DNA of 64,000 nt from assembly GCA_013815385.1 (NCBI GenBank), contig JACDGL010000009.1:1-64000 (forward strand), in the 5' to 3' direction. The stretch comes from Taibaiella sp. GTDB lineage: Bacteria; Bacteroidota; Bacteroidia; Chitinophagales; Chitinophagaceae. The first letter of the stretch is position 1, and each line of letters starts with the position of its first letter. Position numbers and translations under genes: made by a program. The notes beneath the pieces were generated by a model that saw only the letters and a program-made list of their open reading frames with translations, searched no databases and had not been told where the DNA came from. Below are positions 54,531 through 61,430 of the stretch, in pieces.

Positions 54531-55094
54531 TTACATACATGCAGTAGGTGTAATTGATGGGAATACCAATGCTGCACTACTACTCACAGTTCTGGTACAT
54601 TTGCCTTTATTGCTACAAGGAGTGCAGTGGGATAAGCTAGGAAAACACGCCAGTGCTTCACTTGAACAAGCCGAAGTTGTACAGGAAACTACATAACCAT
54701 CACTGCCGCCTATTACAAGACACTCATGCCCGGTACCAGGGTCGGTATGTGTGTACATTGTTGATACCATAAATACACCATTCACCGTACCTTCGGCACG
54801 CATATAATATTGGCTGTTCGCGTAGATTATCTCAATGTGTGTTATTACGGCGGGTGATGTTTCTGGCTGTGTGTTCATGAAATTTTGCCAGTCGCTTTTT
54901 AAAGTATTTGTATCTACAATAAATGTTGCAGTACCGCCAGTTGCATTTGCAACTATTATAGAATCAGTTTGTGATGTCAGCGATTTCTTTGCTACTGCTG
55001 TAGAATCGGTAGAACTTTCACTTTTAGTAGTGCTATTGGAGCAGGCGCTAAAAATCGCACATACCATAAAATAAATCAAGATTTTTGATTTCAT
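54531..55094 (-). CDS. Lipoprotein with Cys-rich C-terminus
   Basis: The 187-aa lipoprotein (lipobox IFSAC near residue 18) has a Ser/Thr-rich linker and a beta-rich middle domain (about 55-130). Its C-terminal 55 residues carry eight cysteines (HECLV, VVSCTTSACSS, LACFPS, HCTPCSNKGKC and the penultimate Cys). The Cys spacing suggests disulfides or metal binding. No family is recognised. It has its own terminator. Confidence 0.75.
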   Translation of the reverse strand: MKSKILIYFMVCAIFSACSNSTTKSESSTDSTAVAKKSLTSQTDSIIVANATGGTATFIVDTNTLKSDWQNFMNTQPETSPAVITHIEIIYANSQYYMRAEGTVNGVFMVSTMYTHTDPGTGHECLVIGGSDGYVVSCTTSACSSEALACFPSLSHCTPCSNKGKCTRTVSSSAALVFPSITPTACM

Positions 55095-55345
55095 AAATAA
55101 ATATTGTTCAATGAATGCCTACTCTATACAGTTTTCAGCTTCGCTGAATAGAATTATATTGCAAATTCTATTATAACGAAAGTATAGCAAATCTTACACA
55201 TAACATTGCGTAGTTCTACGCTTTTTTATCAACCCCTACTTTCCCCATACCATTTCTCTGAAACACTCCCCCTACTTAACAATAAAGTGTTTTGGCCATA
55301 GTTCCATATATAACATTTAATGAATTATTGCCAATTATAACAAAA
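55095..55345. other. Non-coding spacer with hairpin and CCTACTT-type motifs
   Basis: No gene is visible. A small hairpin GCGTAG-TT-CTACGC with TTTTTT after it (55208-55227) looks like a plus-strand terminator without a recognised gene. AACCCCTACTTTC (55231-55243) and CCTACTTAACAATAA (55271-55285) recur about 0.8 kb to the right. Confidence 0.5.
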
Positions 55346-55385
55346 AACTTATACACTTCACGTGTATAAGTTGCAGCTAAATTTG
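55346..55385 (+). promoter_or_regulatory. Operator palindrome and promoter of the 49-aa gene
   Basis: A perfect 11-base inverted repeat, AACTTATACAC-N5-GTGTATAAGTT (55346-55372), is followed by an exact -7 box TAAATTTG (55378-55385). The palindrome covers the -33 region, as expected for a repressor site. Confidence 0.65.
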
Positions 55386-55427
55386 CTGTCGTATTGATTA
55401 ATTTTACAATAATTAAAAACTATAACT

Positions 55428-55577
55428 ATGTCAGGTAAAAAAGAAGTAGTAAGGAAAGTTGGAAGAGATTCAGGCAACGGTCAATTTGTGCCTATTAAAG
55501 AAACCGTTAAACGTCCAAAAACAACAGAAGTGGAAAAAATCCACTATCCAGCCCCAGCAAAAAAGTCATCAAAGTAG
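55428..55577 (+). CDS. 49-aa basic protein, unknown (possible antitoxin or DNA-binding peptide)
   Basis: The small protein begins MSGKKEVVRKVGRDSGNG and continues with FVPIKETVKRPKTTEVEKI. It has 14 Lys/Arg and no membrane helix. The GRDSGNGQFVPIKE / RPKTTEVE pattern resembles a group of short uncharacterised bacterial proteins, but I cannot name the family. It has a clear promoter with an overlapping palindrome. Its stop overlaps by nine bases the stop of the convergent HExxH gene. Antitoxin or regulator function is inference. Confidence 0.65.
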   Translation: MSGKKEVVRKVGRDSGNGQFVPIKETVKRPKTTEVEKIHYPAPAKKSSK

Positions 55578-55952
55578 TTTTTCATAAATTACTTTGGTTA
55601 AATAACCGATGAGGTATGCATATGCCTCATCGTTATTTTTTATTTTAAGTTTCATCCCAATTTTCCACATAATGAAACTGGCTACATGAAATATTTCATG
55701 TAGAAGGTTGCCAAAATCAAATGGTGTTTTCGGAAGGCTTTTAATGCGTATTAGACATTGATCGCCTGGGAAGGCAACCGCTTTTCCTGTTTTGTTGGCT
55801 GAACTATACATCCATAAATTATCTTCTTTATCTAAGCCATACCTTTTGAGGCGCGTCCTTAATTGTTCGTCAGTTTCTGCAACTGACACCATTACATCGT
55901 AAGGGTAAATTACTAAAGGGACTATGAAGTTGGCAGATGCAGGTTTAGACAT
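55569..55952 (-). CDS. HExxH-containing protein, possible metallopeptidase
   Basis: The 127-aa soluble protein carries the zinc-protease motif in LLHEIFHVASF at about residue 84-89, followed by a conserved-looking DEAYAYLIGYLTKVIYEKL helix that could give the third ligand. The N-terminus (VIYPYDVMVSVAETDEQL) is beta-like. It resembles small phage- or plasmid-borne proteins of unknown role. There is no signal peptide, so it acts in the cytoplasm. It converges on the 49-aa gene with a nine-base overlap. Confidence 0.75.
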   Translation of the reverse strand: MSKPASANFIVPLVIYPYDVMVSVAETDEQLRTRLKRYGLDKEDNLWMYSSANKTGKAVAFPGDQCLIRIKSLPKTPFDFGNLLHEIFHVASFIMWKIGMKLKIKNNDEAYAYLIGYLTKVIYEKLL

Positions 55953-55962
55953 AGAAATTTGT

Positions 55963-56029
55963 TAACTTTGTTATGTCATTCCCCAAGAAATGATTGTGCG
56001 ATAGCTTCCACCCTATCGCATTTATTTTA
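55963..56029 (+). ncRNA. Candidate short transcript: promoter plus terminator, no gene
   Basis: An exact -7 box TAACTTTG (55963-55970) is followed 26 bases later by an 8-bp stem TGCGATAG / CTATCGCA (55997-56020, loop CTTCCACC) and TTTATTTTA. The implied RNA is only about 50 nt. It would contain a six-codon ORF (ATG at 55973, MSFPKK). It lies just upstream of, and divergent from, the HExxH gene. Confidence 0.35.
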
Positions 56030-56047
56030 CCCTAAAGTTAGCAATTT

Positions 56048-56096
56048 CCTACTTAACAATAACCACTTTGTAATATTAGAACAAACCCCTACTTTC
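56048..56096. repeat. CCTACTT-type intergenic repeat, copy 2
   Basis: CCTACTTAACAATAA (56048-56062) is identical to 55271-55285, and AACCCCTACTTTC (56084-56096) is identical to 55231-55243. The two parts are in the opposite order to the first location. Confidence 0.6.
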
Positions 56097-56167
56097 GTAC
56101 TGTTATCAGCAGGCCACGCTGCAACTGTAGGCATTGTTCTATAATTGCCGTTATCGTTAAGTACTAC

Positions 56168-56193
56168 GTGGCTTAAAGGAAAATTTAAGCCAC
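56168..56193. repeat. 10-bp inverted repeat in non-coding spacer
   Basis: GTGGCTTAAA and TTTAAGCCAC with a GGAAAA loop form a strong hairpin in a 345-base stretch (56030-56374) without a convincing gene. A weaker CTGCG/CGCAG dyad follows at about 56209-56225. Confidence 0.5.
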
Positions 56194-56348
56194 TCCGATA
56201 CTCAGGCCTGCGGTAACATAACGCAGTATTATAGCAACAATTAAAAACTTGTTGAGGTATATAAGCGCTTTATTAGTAATTCCTTGAACATACTATTTCT
56301 TTGCAAAGTAAATGTGGGTCTTTTGCTTTACTGGTACAATTATGTTAT

Positions 56349-56356
56349 TAACTTTG
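56349..56356 (+). promoter_or_regulatory. -7 promoter element of the 36-aa gene
   Basis: TAACTTTG lies 19 bases before the small ORF, with TTTTG at 56321-56325 as a possible -33 element (23-base spacing, slightly long). Confidence 0.5.
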
Positions 56357-56374
56357 TGTTAATCAATGTATTGT

Positions 56375-56485
56375 ATGAGCGACAACTACGCAAGCAACCC
56401 ACACGGTAAAGGCGGAATATGGCTTACTATATTAGCAATTGTAATTCTTATTATAATAACTATAATAGTGGTGCATTACCGCTAA
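56375..56485 (+). CDS. 36-aa single-helix membrane peptide
   Basis: The 36-residue product has a polar N-terminus (MSDNYASNPHGKGG), a very hydrophobic Ile-rich helix (ILAIVILIIITIIVV), and a short HYR tail. A consensus -7 box lies 19 bases upstream. No family is recognised, although the layout (short polar head and Ile-rich anchor) matches small membrane stress peptides in general. An incomplete third copy of the CCTACTT-type repeat begins just after the stop codon. Confidence 0.55.
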   Translation: MSDNYASNPHGKGGIWLTILAIVILIIITIIVVHYR

Positions 56486-56488
56486 TTA

Positions 56489-56530
56489 CTACTTAATAAT
56501 AACTATTTTTTAATATCAAGAAAACCCTAC
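56489..56530. repeat. CCTACTT-type intergenic repeat, diverged copy 3
   Basis: CTACTTAATAATAA followed by TTTTTTAATATC and AAAACCCTACGCTTTAC aligns with the order and spacing of copy 2 with several mismatches. Confidence 0.5.
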
Positions 56531-56597
56531 GCTTTACTGAACGGCTGCCATAGCAATGAGCATATAGGAATTGTGATAAAATGTGCCTTATAGCGCT

Positions 56598-56780
56598 TTA
56601 CTGTTTTTTAGTATCCTTCAAAGCAGCGAGTATCTCATCCTGCTTGTCGGCCATAGCAGATACCCTGGTATCCAGATCTGTGATCCTATCGTGCAAGGAA
56701 TCTATCTGCTTAATGATATAGGAAAATTGATTACTGAACGGGTCTTTGAAAAAATCCTTTATCTCTTCTTTCAGATCCAT
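56598..56780 (-). CDS. 60-aa coiled-coil protein
   Basis: The small soluble protein MDLKEEIKDFFKDPF... has a C-terminal heptad-like stretch (IDSLHDRITDLDTRVSAMAD). No family is recognised. I start it at ATG 56780 because an exact -7 box TAGCTTTG on the minus strand (56817-56824) overlaps the longer frame (to 56819). Confidence 0.65.
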   Translation of the reverse strand: MDLKEEIKDFFKDPFSNQFSYIIKQIDSLHDRITDLDTRVSAMADKQDEILAALKDTKKQ

Positions 56781-56816
56781 GTTTTCTGTTTTATAAGAAC
56801 CGACCAGTCCCGGAAA

Positions 56817-56824
56817 CAAAGCTA
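56817..56824 (-). promoter_or_regulatory. -7 promoter element of the coiled-coil gene
   Basis: TAGCTTTG on the minus strand matches TAnnTTTG, 36 bases before the chosen start. Confidence 0.5.
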
Positions 56825-56906
56825 ATGTAAAAGAAGAAAGGATATGGGGAGTTTATGGGTTGGATGTTATTAAAAAATAAAATCTAACTATATTCGTTAT
56901 AAGGAT

Positions 56907-57110
56907 ATGAAAAACGTACTTGTTATAGCTGCTGTTATGATGGTTTCGCTGGCATCGTGCCAGCACGAAAGCGTTTATACCTGCATCTGCAGCACAAAGG
57001 ATACTACTGTGACCTATCCGTTGGGAAAAACAACTGACCAAAATGCCTATGCCCAATGCAGGCTGCACCAGGATAGTGCTACTACTTGTAAGATGCTAAT
57101 AATGAAGTAG
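56907..57110 (+). CDS. Small lipoprotein
   Basis: The 67-aa lipoprotein has signal MKNVLVIAAVMMVSLASC with a standard lipobox and about 49 mature residues containing CICST, QCRLHQ and TTCK cysteines. No family is recognised. A near-consensus TATATTCG lies about 20 bases upstream. The next gene starts 33 bases downstream and is likely co-transcribed. Confidence 0.7.
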   Translation: MKNVLVIAAVMMVSLASCQHESVYTCICSTKDTTVTYPLGKTTDQNAYAQCRLHQDSATTCKMLIMK

Positions 57111-57143
57111 CCCTGATTTAAACACAAAGGCAAAAAGGCACAT

Positions 57144-57371
57144 ATGAATACAGAGATAGACAACTTATCGAATAAGATATTAGAAATGGGCGAATCGCAA
57201 TTGGTGGCGCTGAAAAGCTTTGCCAAGGCGATATCTATCCAGCATTTAAAATTTACGGCGCTGGAACATGCCTTAAATGAACATCATCCGCAGCTATTTA
57301 AAACTTATAAGGAATTATTTGACGAACTGGTAGCTGATAGCGGAGATGAATTGAAAGACCTAAAGAAGTAA
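57144..57371 (+). CDS. Small helical protein, unknown
   Basis: The 75-aa, acidic, all-helical soluble protein (MNTEIDNLSNKILEMGESQL) has no signal or membrane segment. The segment HALNEHHPQLFKTYKELFDEL gives it a His/Leu-rich middle. No family is recognised. It lies after the small lipoprotein and ends before an 18-bp-stem terminator. Confidence 0.65.
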   Translation: MNTEIDNLSNKILEMGESQLVALKSFAKAISIQHLKFTALEHALNEHHPQLFKTYKELFDELVADSGDELKDLKK

Positions 57372-57403
57372 CCGCTCATATATGTCTGCATCTTACAGTG
57401 AAT

Positions 57404-57443
57404 AAAACTACAAACCCTTACCAGAGTAAGGGTTTGTAGTTTT
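57404..57443. terminator. Bidirectional terminator, 18-bp stem
   Basis: Perfect complementary arms at 57404-57421 and 57426-57443 with a CAGA loop. The stem ends AAAA/TTTT, so it can act for both converging genes. Confidence 0.92.
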
Positions 57444-57455
57444 ATAGAGTTCTGG

Positions 57456-57761
57456 TTATCTGTGACCATTATCGTCATGGTTTCTATCGCGGCGATTGCC
57501 GTCACGTCCATTTGCACGATCCCTTTCTCCCCTATTATTATTATACCGGTTCCTATTGCCCCGGTTGTCATCATGTCCATTTTCATGGTTCCTATCTCCC
57601 CTATCACCTCTATGGCCATTATAGTTCCGACCATTTCCATAACGATGGGTGGTATGGCGTACCATACGATGGTGTTCCTGGTCGTGATTATATTGGTACT
57701 GCGCATTGGCAGAAATGGTAAAGCAACTAAAAAGAACCGCAGATAATAATAAAATTTTCAT
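57456..57761 (-). CDS. Secreted His/Arg/Asn/Gly/Asp-rich protein
   Basis: The 101-aa exported protein has a good signal peptide (MKILLLSAVLFSCFTISANA). Its mature part is almost entirely His, Arg, Asn, Gly, Asp and Tyr in short repeats such as GDRGDRNHENGH and NRGNRNRYNNN. Such sequences are disordered and may bind metals or polyanions. A longer minus-strand frame and a plus-strand frame over the same bases are shadows caused by the repeats. Confidence 0.7.
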   Translation of the reverse strand: MKILLLSAVLFSCFTISANAQYQYNHDQEHHRMVRHTTHRYGNGRNYNGHRGDRGDRNHENGHDDNRGNRNRYNNNRGERDRANGRDGNRRDRNHDDNGHR

Positions 57762-58057
57762 TCTGTGTTTGTTTGTTTAATAATACGTATGCTAATACAA
57801 TCGCACCGTCAGTTGGTTACCAGCTCATCTATATATTAAATTTTCTATAAAAGATAAAATAAATACTATTCAAATAATGAAATTATAAAATGTTATATTA
57901 ATTTATATGGGCATTAATTTCCACCAAATAAATTGTCATATAAGATAATATTTGCAATGTAGTGCATTGAATTACTGAATGATGACATTAAACATAGAAA
58001 AAAGGAGTGGCACAGGTTTTTAATGTATGGGTTAAATACATTTTTAAAAAATCAGTG
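57762..58057. other. AT-rich spacer
   Basis: About 300 bases of very AT-rich sequence without a convincing gene. AATATTTG near 57950 is a one-mismatch -7 candidate for the next gene. Confidence 0.4.
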
Positions 58058-58420
58058 ATGAACGAGAGAGAGGTACACGATTTTGTGGAGAAATCAATTC
58101 CAGAATTTTATTCCCACCCAGTTGGTGACCATGCGGGCCGAGACATTACTTCACTCATGCAGAGCTTGTATCTATTTACAAATAAGCATATTGTAGCCGA
58201 TGATTACAGAACGGTTAAAAAGGCCCTACAACTTGTAGAAAACCTATATAGAAGAGGAGACCAGGAGATAAGAACAGCGATTGATACCGTGTTCATTTTC
58301 TTATACACCCGTTTTCTACAGGAGGAAAAAGAAAAAAAGGATATGCTTCTCAATATAACGCCCGTTTCCGTATATAGATTATACATCAATCAGGTAATAA
58401 ATAACGCTGTTAATCAGTAA
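58058..58420 (+). CDS. DUF7674-like helical protein
   Basis: The 120-aa cytosolic helical protein has the sequence EVHDFVEKSIPEF, GDHAGRDITSLMQSLYLFT and a helix with ENLYRRGDQEIRTAID. It resembles the DUF7674 type of small helical proteins of unknown role (tentative). I use ATG 58058; a GTG at 58007 gives 17 more residues. It lies three bases before the 49-aa YWHY peptide gene, so the two are probably co-transcribed. Confidence 0.6.
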   Translation: MNEREVHDFVEKSIPEFYSHPVGDHAGRDITSLMQSLYLFTNKHIVADDYRTVKKALQLVENLYRRGDQEIRTAIDTVFIFLYTRFLQEEKEKKDMLLNITPVSVYRLYINQVINNAVNQ

Positions 58421-58423
58421 ATT

Positions 58424-58573
58424 ATGGAAACAATAAATTTCATGAGCCAGTTTAATGGCTTTGGTAACTGTAATTATTATTTAGCGATAAGCCTTACTTG
58501 TATTCTAAATCACCTTGGTATAGGGTTTTATAGTTGCTCCCCTATTATTGCCTATTGGCATTACGCTATATAG
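58424..58573 (+). CDS. 49-aa membrane peptide, YWHY family member A
   Basis: The small protein starts at ATG 58424 or at the internal ATG 58442. It has a Tyr/Asn-rich head (FGNCNYYLAISLTCIL), one membrane helix, and ends SPIIAYWHYAI. The C-terminal 10 residues match those of the ORF at 58838 (PPILSYWHYMI), and the two align over the helix. This conservation between diverged copies supports real coding. Function is unknown. Confidence 0.6.
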   Translation: METINFMSQFNGFGNCNYYLAISLTCILNHLGIGFYSCSPIIAYWHYAI

Positions 58574-58837
58574 ATCCCACCATCTTAATAGATATTTTTC
58601 AGATTCTCAATATGAGAAATTATTCGCTTAGTGGAAATTACTCCATTAAATGGAATCAATGTGCTGTTTTTATAACAGGTATGAAGTCTGATAACAATTT
58701 GACTAATTTTTTAAAAGCAGCCACAGGATTACATTTCAATAGGAAATGAAGGGTATTTATGGCCGATAAAAGGTTTTTCAAGGTTGGCTAGCATTATTTG
58801 GTACGATATTCACATATTAGGGTAAAAAGGAGTAGTT
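58574..58837. other. Spacer between the two YWHY ORFs
   Basis: It could hold a 45-codon ORF (58612-58749, beginning MRNYSLSGNYSIKW) with no known similarity, no membrane helix and no visible promoter. I do not call it a gene. Confidence 0.3.
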
Positions 58838-58984
58838 ATGAGTACCGCAATTACCAACAACTTAAAGGCCCCTGGCTATGGAATATATGCTTTTGCATTG
58901 ATCCTGGCTGCAATAGTTATCTATTCGGTGGCAAGATATCATCAATACCCACCCATATTATCTTATTGGCATTATATGATATAA
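58838..58984 (+). CDS. 48-aa membrane peptide, YWHY family member B
   Basis: The small protein MSTAITNNLKAPGYG has one Ala/Ile-rich helix (IYAFALILAAIVIYSV), then ARYHQYPPILSYWHYMI. It has a real Shine-Dalgarno (AAAAGGAG seven bases before the ATG), unusual in this genome. It is a paralogue of the ORF at 58424. The conserved cationic/aromatic end after the helix could lie at the membrane surface or bind heme or metal through His (inference). Confidence 0.65.
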   Translation: MSTAITNNLKAPGYGIYAFALILAAIVIYSVARYHQYPPILSYWHYMI

Positions 58985-59135
58985 GGATATCATATCCAAA
59001 CCATTCCTGTAGTTTTTCTCTCTTCTCTCTTTCCTACGCAGATATTAATTAAAGAACATCTAATTGTCTTTAATAAGATCCTCCCATTTTCTTAAAATAA
59101 TAAATTTCTTATTTTATTGCACCAAAGCCCGGTGT

Positions 59136-59519
59136 ATGCAACCTTCAATAAAATTTAAAACTGTAGAGGAATACCTCAATTACCAATCTGAAGATGTAAG
59201 GGAAGTATTAGAAGAACTGAGAGATACAATAAAACAAGCAGCACCGCAAGGCGAGGAAGTAATCAGTTATAATATGCCTGCACTGAAACTGGATAATGTA
59301 CTGGTATATTATGCAGCTGCCAAAGACCATATAGGCCTCTACCCTACTGCAACTCCCATCAAAGTATTTAAAGATGAACTGGCGAAATATAAGACCACCA
59401 AGGGTGCCATTCAATTACCTATGGGGATGCCAATACCCAAAATGCTTATAAAAAAGATAGTTAAGTACAGGATTAAGGAAGAAATGGAAAGGGCAAAAAC
59501 AAAGAATACTATAAGATAG
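59136..59519 (+). CDS. DUF1801-family protein (YdhG-like)
   Basis: The 127-aa cytosolic protein of the DUF1801 fold starts MQPSIKFKTVEEYLN and contains EELRDTIKQAAPQGEEVISY, NMPALKLDNVLVYYAAAKDH and IGLYPTATPIKVFKDELAKY. Some members are described as iron-chaperone-like (frataxin-type fold); the function here is not proven. ATG 59136 is chosen; the frame is open further upstream to 59064 without family sequence. Confidence 0.88.
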   Translation: MQPSIKFKTVEEYLNYQSEDVREVLEELRDTIKQAAPQGEEVISYNMPALKLDNVLVYYAAAKDHIGLYPTATPIKVFKDELAKYKTTKGAIQLPMGMPIPKMLIKKIVKYRIKEEMERAKTKNTIR

Positions 59520-59548
59520 TGCTATAAATGCCTTTGATTACCCGCAGA

Positions 59549-59962
59549 TTACTTACCCTGGTGCTGCATAATATACTCCACAATAATAGGTATTAAGCCT
59601 ACTAATACGCCAATCCAAAATCGGGGGTCGTTGAGAATATTGACTCTGCCGCCAACAGTCTTTACTTTTTCAACAACCGGCTTCTTACTTTCCTTTATAT
59701 GTTTTTTATTCTCCGTCTCGAATACGTGCGATCTGATAGTATGGTTGGGAGGTATGCGACTACGTAAATTCATACTGACGCCATCATTATTAGGGATGAA
59801 CATCACTAGCTTTTTTCCATTACTATTTATTATAGCATCCAGTCGGCTAAGACGTTCTAATGGCTCACCTGCCAAAAAAGGGATATCTGAGGTGTTTTCC
59901 CATTCATGCCCCCTACTGGCTAAATACTCTATGATCTTATCGCACAATTGATGATCATCCAT
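59549..59962 (-). CDS. Hypothetical protein with C-terminal membrane helix
   Basis: The 137-aa protein has a soluble alpha/beta N-terminal half (about 1-75, with RLSRLDAIINSNGKKLVMFI), a basic linker (KKHIKESKKPVVEKVKT), and a C-terminal helix (FWIGVLVGLIPIIVEYIM). No family is recognised. A tail-anchored topology is likely. An exact -7 box lies 47 bases upstream. Confidence 0.65.
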   Translation of the reverse strand: MDDHQLCDKIIEYLASRGHEWENTSDIPFLAGEPLERLSRLDAIINSNGKKLVMFIPNNDGVSMNLRSRIPPNHTIRSHVFETENKKHIKESKKPVVEKVKTVGGRVNILNDPRFWIGVLVGLIPIIVEYIMQHQGK

Positions 59963-60008
59963 AGATATTCAGTTTTTTATAGCGCGAATATAGCAAACTC
60001 AAACGTAT

Positions 60009-60016
60009 CAAAGATA
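60009..60016 (-). promoter_or_regulatory. -7 promoter element of the tail-anchored protein gene
   Basis: TATCTTTG on the minus strand matches TAnnTTTG. Confidence 0.5.
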
Positions 60017-60068
60017 AAAGCATAATAGGTTTATTTATAACATAATACTGACGAGTCTGGAAAACTAT

Positions 60069-60083
60069 ATTGTATAGTACAAT
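60069..60083. promoter_or_regulatory. 15-base dyad
   Basis: ATTGTA-TAG-TACAAT is a perfect inverted repeat in the spacer before the gene at 59549. A second small dyad AATCC-ATCT-GGATT overlaps its right end. Confidence 0.35.
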
Positions 60084-60156
60084 CCATCTGGATTATACCT
60101 CAGCCCAATACAGATAGTATATGAGTAGAGAAATTAACACTAATAATTGTTTGCAA

Positions 60157-60369
60157 TTATAGACGTTCGTCGCGCCCAGATCTGTCGTCTTCTGTCTGGT
60201 TCCTGAGCAGTTCCTTATACCTTTCTTTTACTTCTATCATAAATTGCTCGCAGCATGGTTTTTCAAAATCCATCATGCGTCCACTTAGGTGCACTTTAAT
60301 AGATTCATTATGAATAGAACATTTCATTTTTTCTATTTCATCTTTTATTGCAACTGTATCAAGGGGCAT
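60157..60369 (-). CDS. Small Cys-containing protein, unknown
   Basis: The 70-aa soluble helical protein has CSIH near residue 17 and the pair CCEQF near 39, which together could bind a metal. The C-terminus is highly charged. No family is recognised. Confidence 0.55.
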   Translation of the reverse strand: MPLDTVAIKDEIEKMKCSIHNESIKVHLSGRMMDFEKPCCEQFMIEVKERYKELLRNQTEDDRSGRDERL

Positions 60370-60398
60370 AAGTATGTTTTATCGTCAATATACATAAA

Positions 60399-61430
60399 TC
60401 ATTCCACTAGTTTTCTTACAAGTGGGGCTACCCTTGTACCAAATAACCTTATAGAATGCAGCATTTTATCGTGTGGCAGGTCGCCTGCTATTGTTTGGGC
60501 CAGATACCGCGTATTACCAAACAGTTTGTATTGATTCACGATTTTATCAGCTACTTCCTGTACGCTGCCAACAAGTAGTGGTCCATGAGGCGAGCGAAGA
60601 ATTTCGAACTGGGGCCTTGTCATTGGCGGCCAGCCACGCTCGCGCCCTACCCTGGTCATTAGCTTGCTATACATGGGCCAAAATTCGTCGGCAGCCTGCT
60701 CTGATGTATCCGCTATATACATGTGTGCATTGATAGCCAATTGGAGTTGGGTGCTGTCATGGCCCGTCTTAGCAGCTGATTCCCTATAAAGATTCACTAA
60801 TGGCAGGAATTGTGCAGGGTTACCACCCAATATAGCTATAGTAAGTGGCAGGTTCATGCTACCAGCCCTAACCACAGAGGCAGGAGTACCACCTACTGCA
60901 ACCCATATCGGTAGCTGCTGCTGGTATGGGCGTGGATATATGCCGAGATGATTTACCGCTGCCCTATGCCTTCCCTGCCACGATATTATTTCTTCGTTAT
61001 TTATTTTCAGAAGCAGGTCAAGTTTCTCGGCAAACAGTTCATCGTAATCATCCAGGTTGTAACCAAACAGCGGGAATGATTCTATAAACAATCCTCTGCC
61101 CGCCATTATCTCTGCCCTACCCTTTGAAATAAGATCAAGTGTGGCAAAGTTCTGGAAAACCCGTACCGGATCTGCAGAGCTAAGCACAGTAACTGCGCTG
61201 GAAAGCTTGATGTGCTTAGTAACTGCAGCTATAGCAGCCAGCACTACCTCAGGGGCGGAGATCACATAGTCGGGGCGATGATGCTCTCCAAGGGCGAAAA
61301 CATCCAGCCCTATTTCATCAGCAAGGATTGCTTCCTGTATCAGTTCTTCCATTCGCCGCTGCGCATTTACAGCCTTGCCGGATATATGTTCAATGGGGAT
61401 CTCTCCAAAGGTACTAATGCCTAATTCCAT
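60399..61430 (-). CDS. LLM-class flavin-dependent oxidoreductase
   Basis: The 343-aa luciferase-like monooxygenase (TIM barrel binding FMN) shows ADEIGLDVFALGEHHRPDY, AAVTKHIKLSSAVTVLSS, DPVRVFQNFATLDLISKGRA and EIMAGRG, which are typical of the LLM family with reduced-flavin binding. The substrate is unknown. It has no clear operon partner; the VOC gene lies upstream on the same strand with a 123-base gap. Confidence 0.92.
   Translation of the reverse strand: MELGISTFGEIPIEHISGKAVNAQRRMEELIQEAILADEIGLDVFALGEHHRPDYVISAPEVVLAAIAAVTKHIKLSSAVTVLSSADPVRVFQNFATLDLISKGRAEIMAGRGLFIESFPLFGYNLDDYDELFAEKLDLLLKINNEEIISWQGRHRAAVNHLGIYPRPYQQQLPIWVAVGGTPASVVRAGSMNLPLTIAILGGNPAQFLPLVNLYRESAAKTGHDSTQLQLAINAHMYIADTSEQAADEFWPMYSKLMTRVGRERGWPPMTRPQFEILRSPHGPLLVGSVQEVADKIVNQYKLFGNTRYLAQTIAGDLPHDKMLHSIRLFGTRVAPLVRKLVE

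Noticed and set aside
55607-55632. 8-bp hairpin with following T-run that looks like a plus-strand terminator for the 49-aa gene
   Set aside because: It lies inside the HExxH coding sequence over the DEAYAYLI codons, so the palindrome is explained by coding. It might still act in both ways.
57305-57746. 133-codon minus and 94-codon plus frames over the low-complexity gene
   Set aside because: Out-of-frame readings of the repeats. Only the 57456-57761 frame has a signal peptide, and the longer frame crosses the 18-bp terminator.
58534-58749. 71-codon frame between the YWHY ORFs
   Set aside because: It overlaps the first YWHY ORF in another frame and resembles nothing; only its later 45 codons could be free-standing and they lack support.
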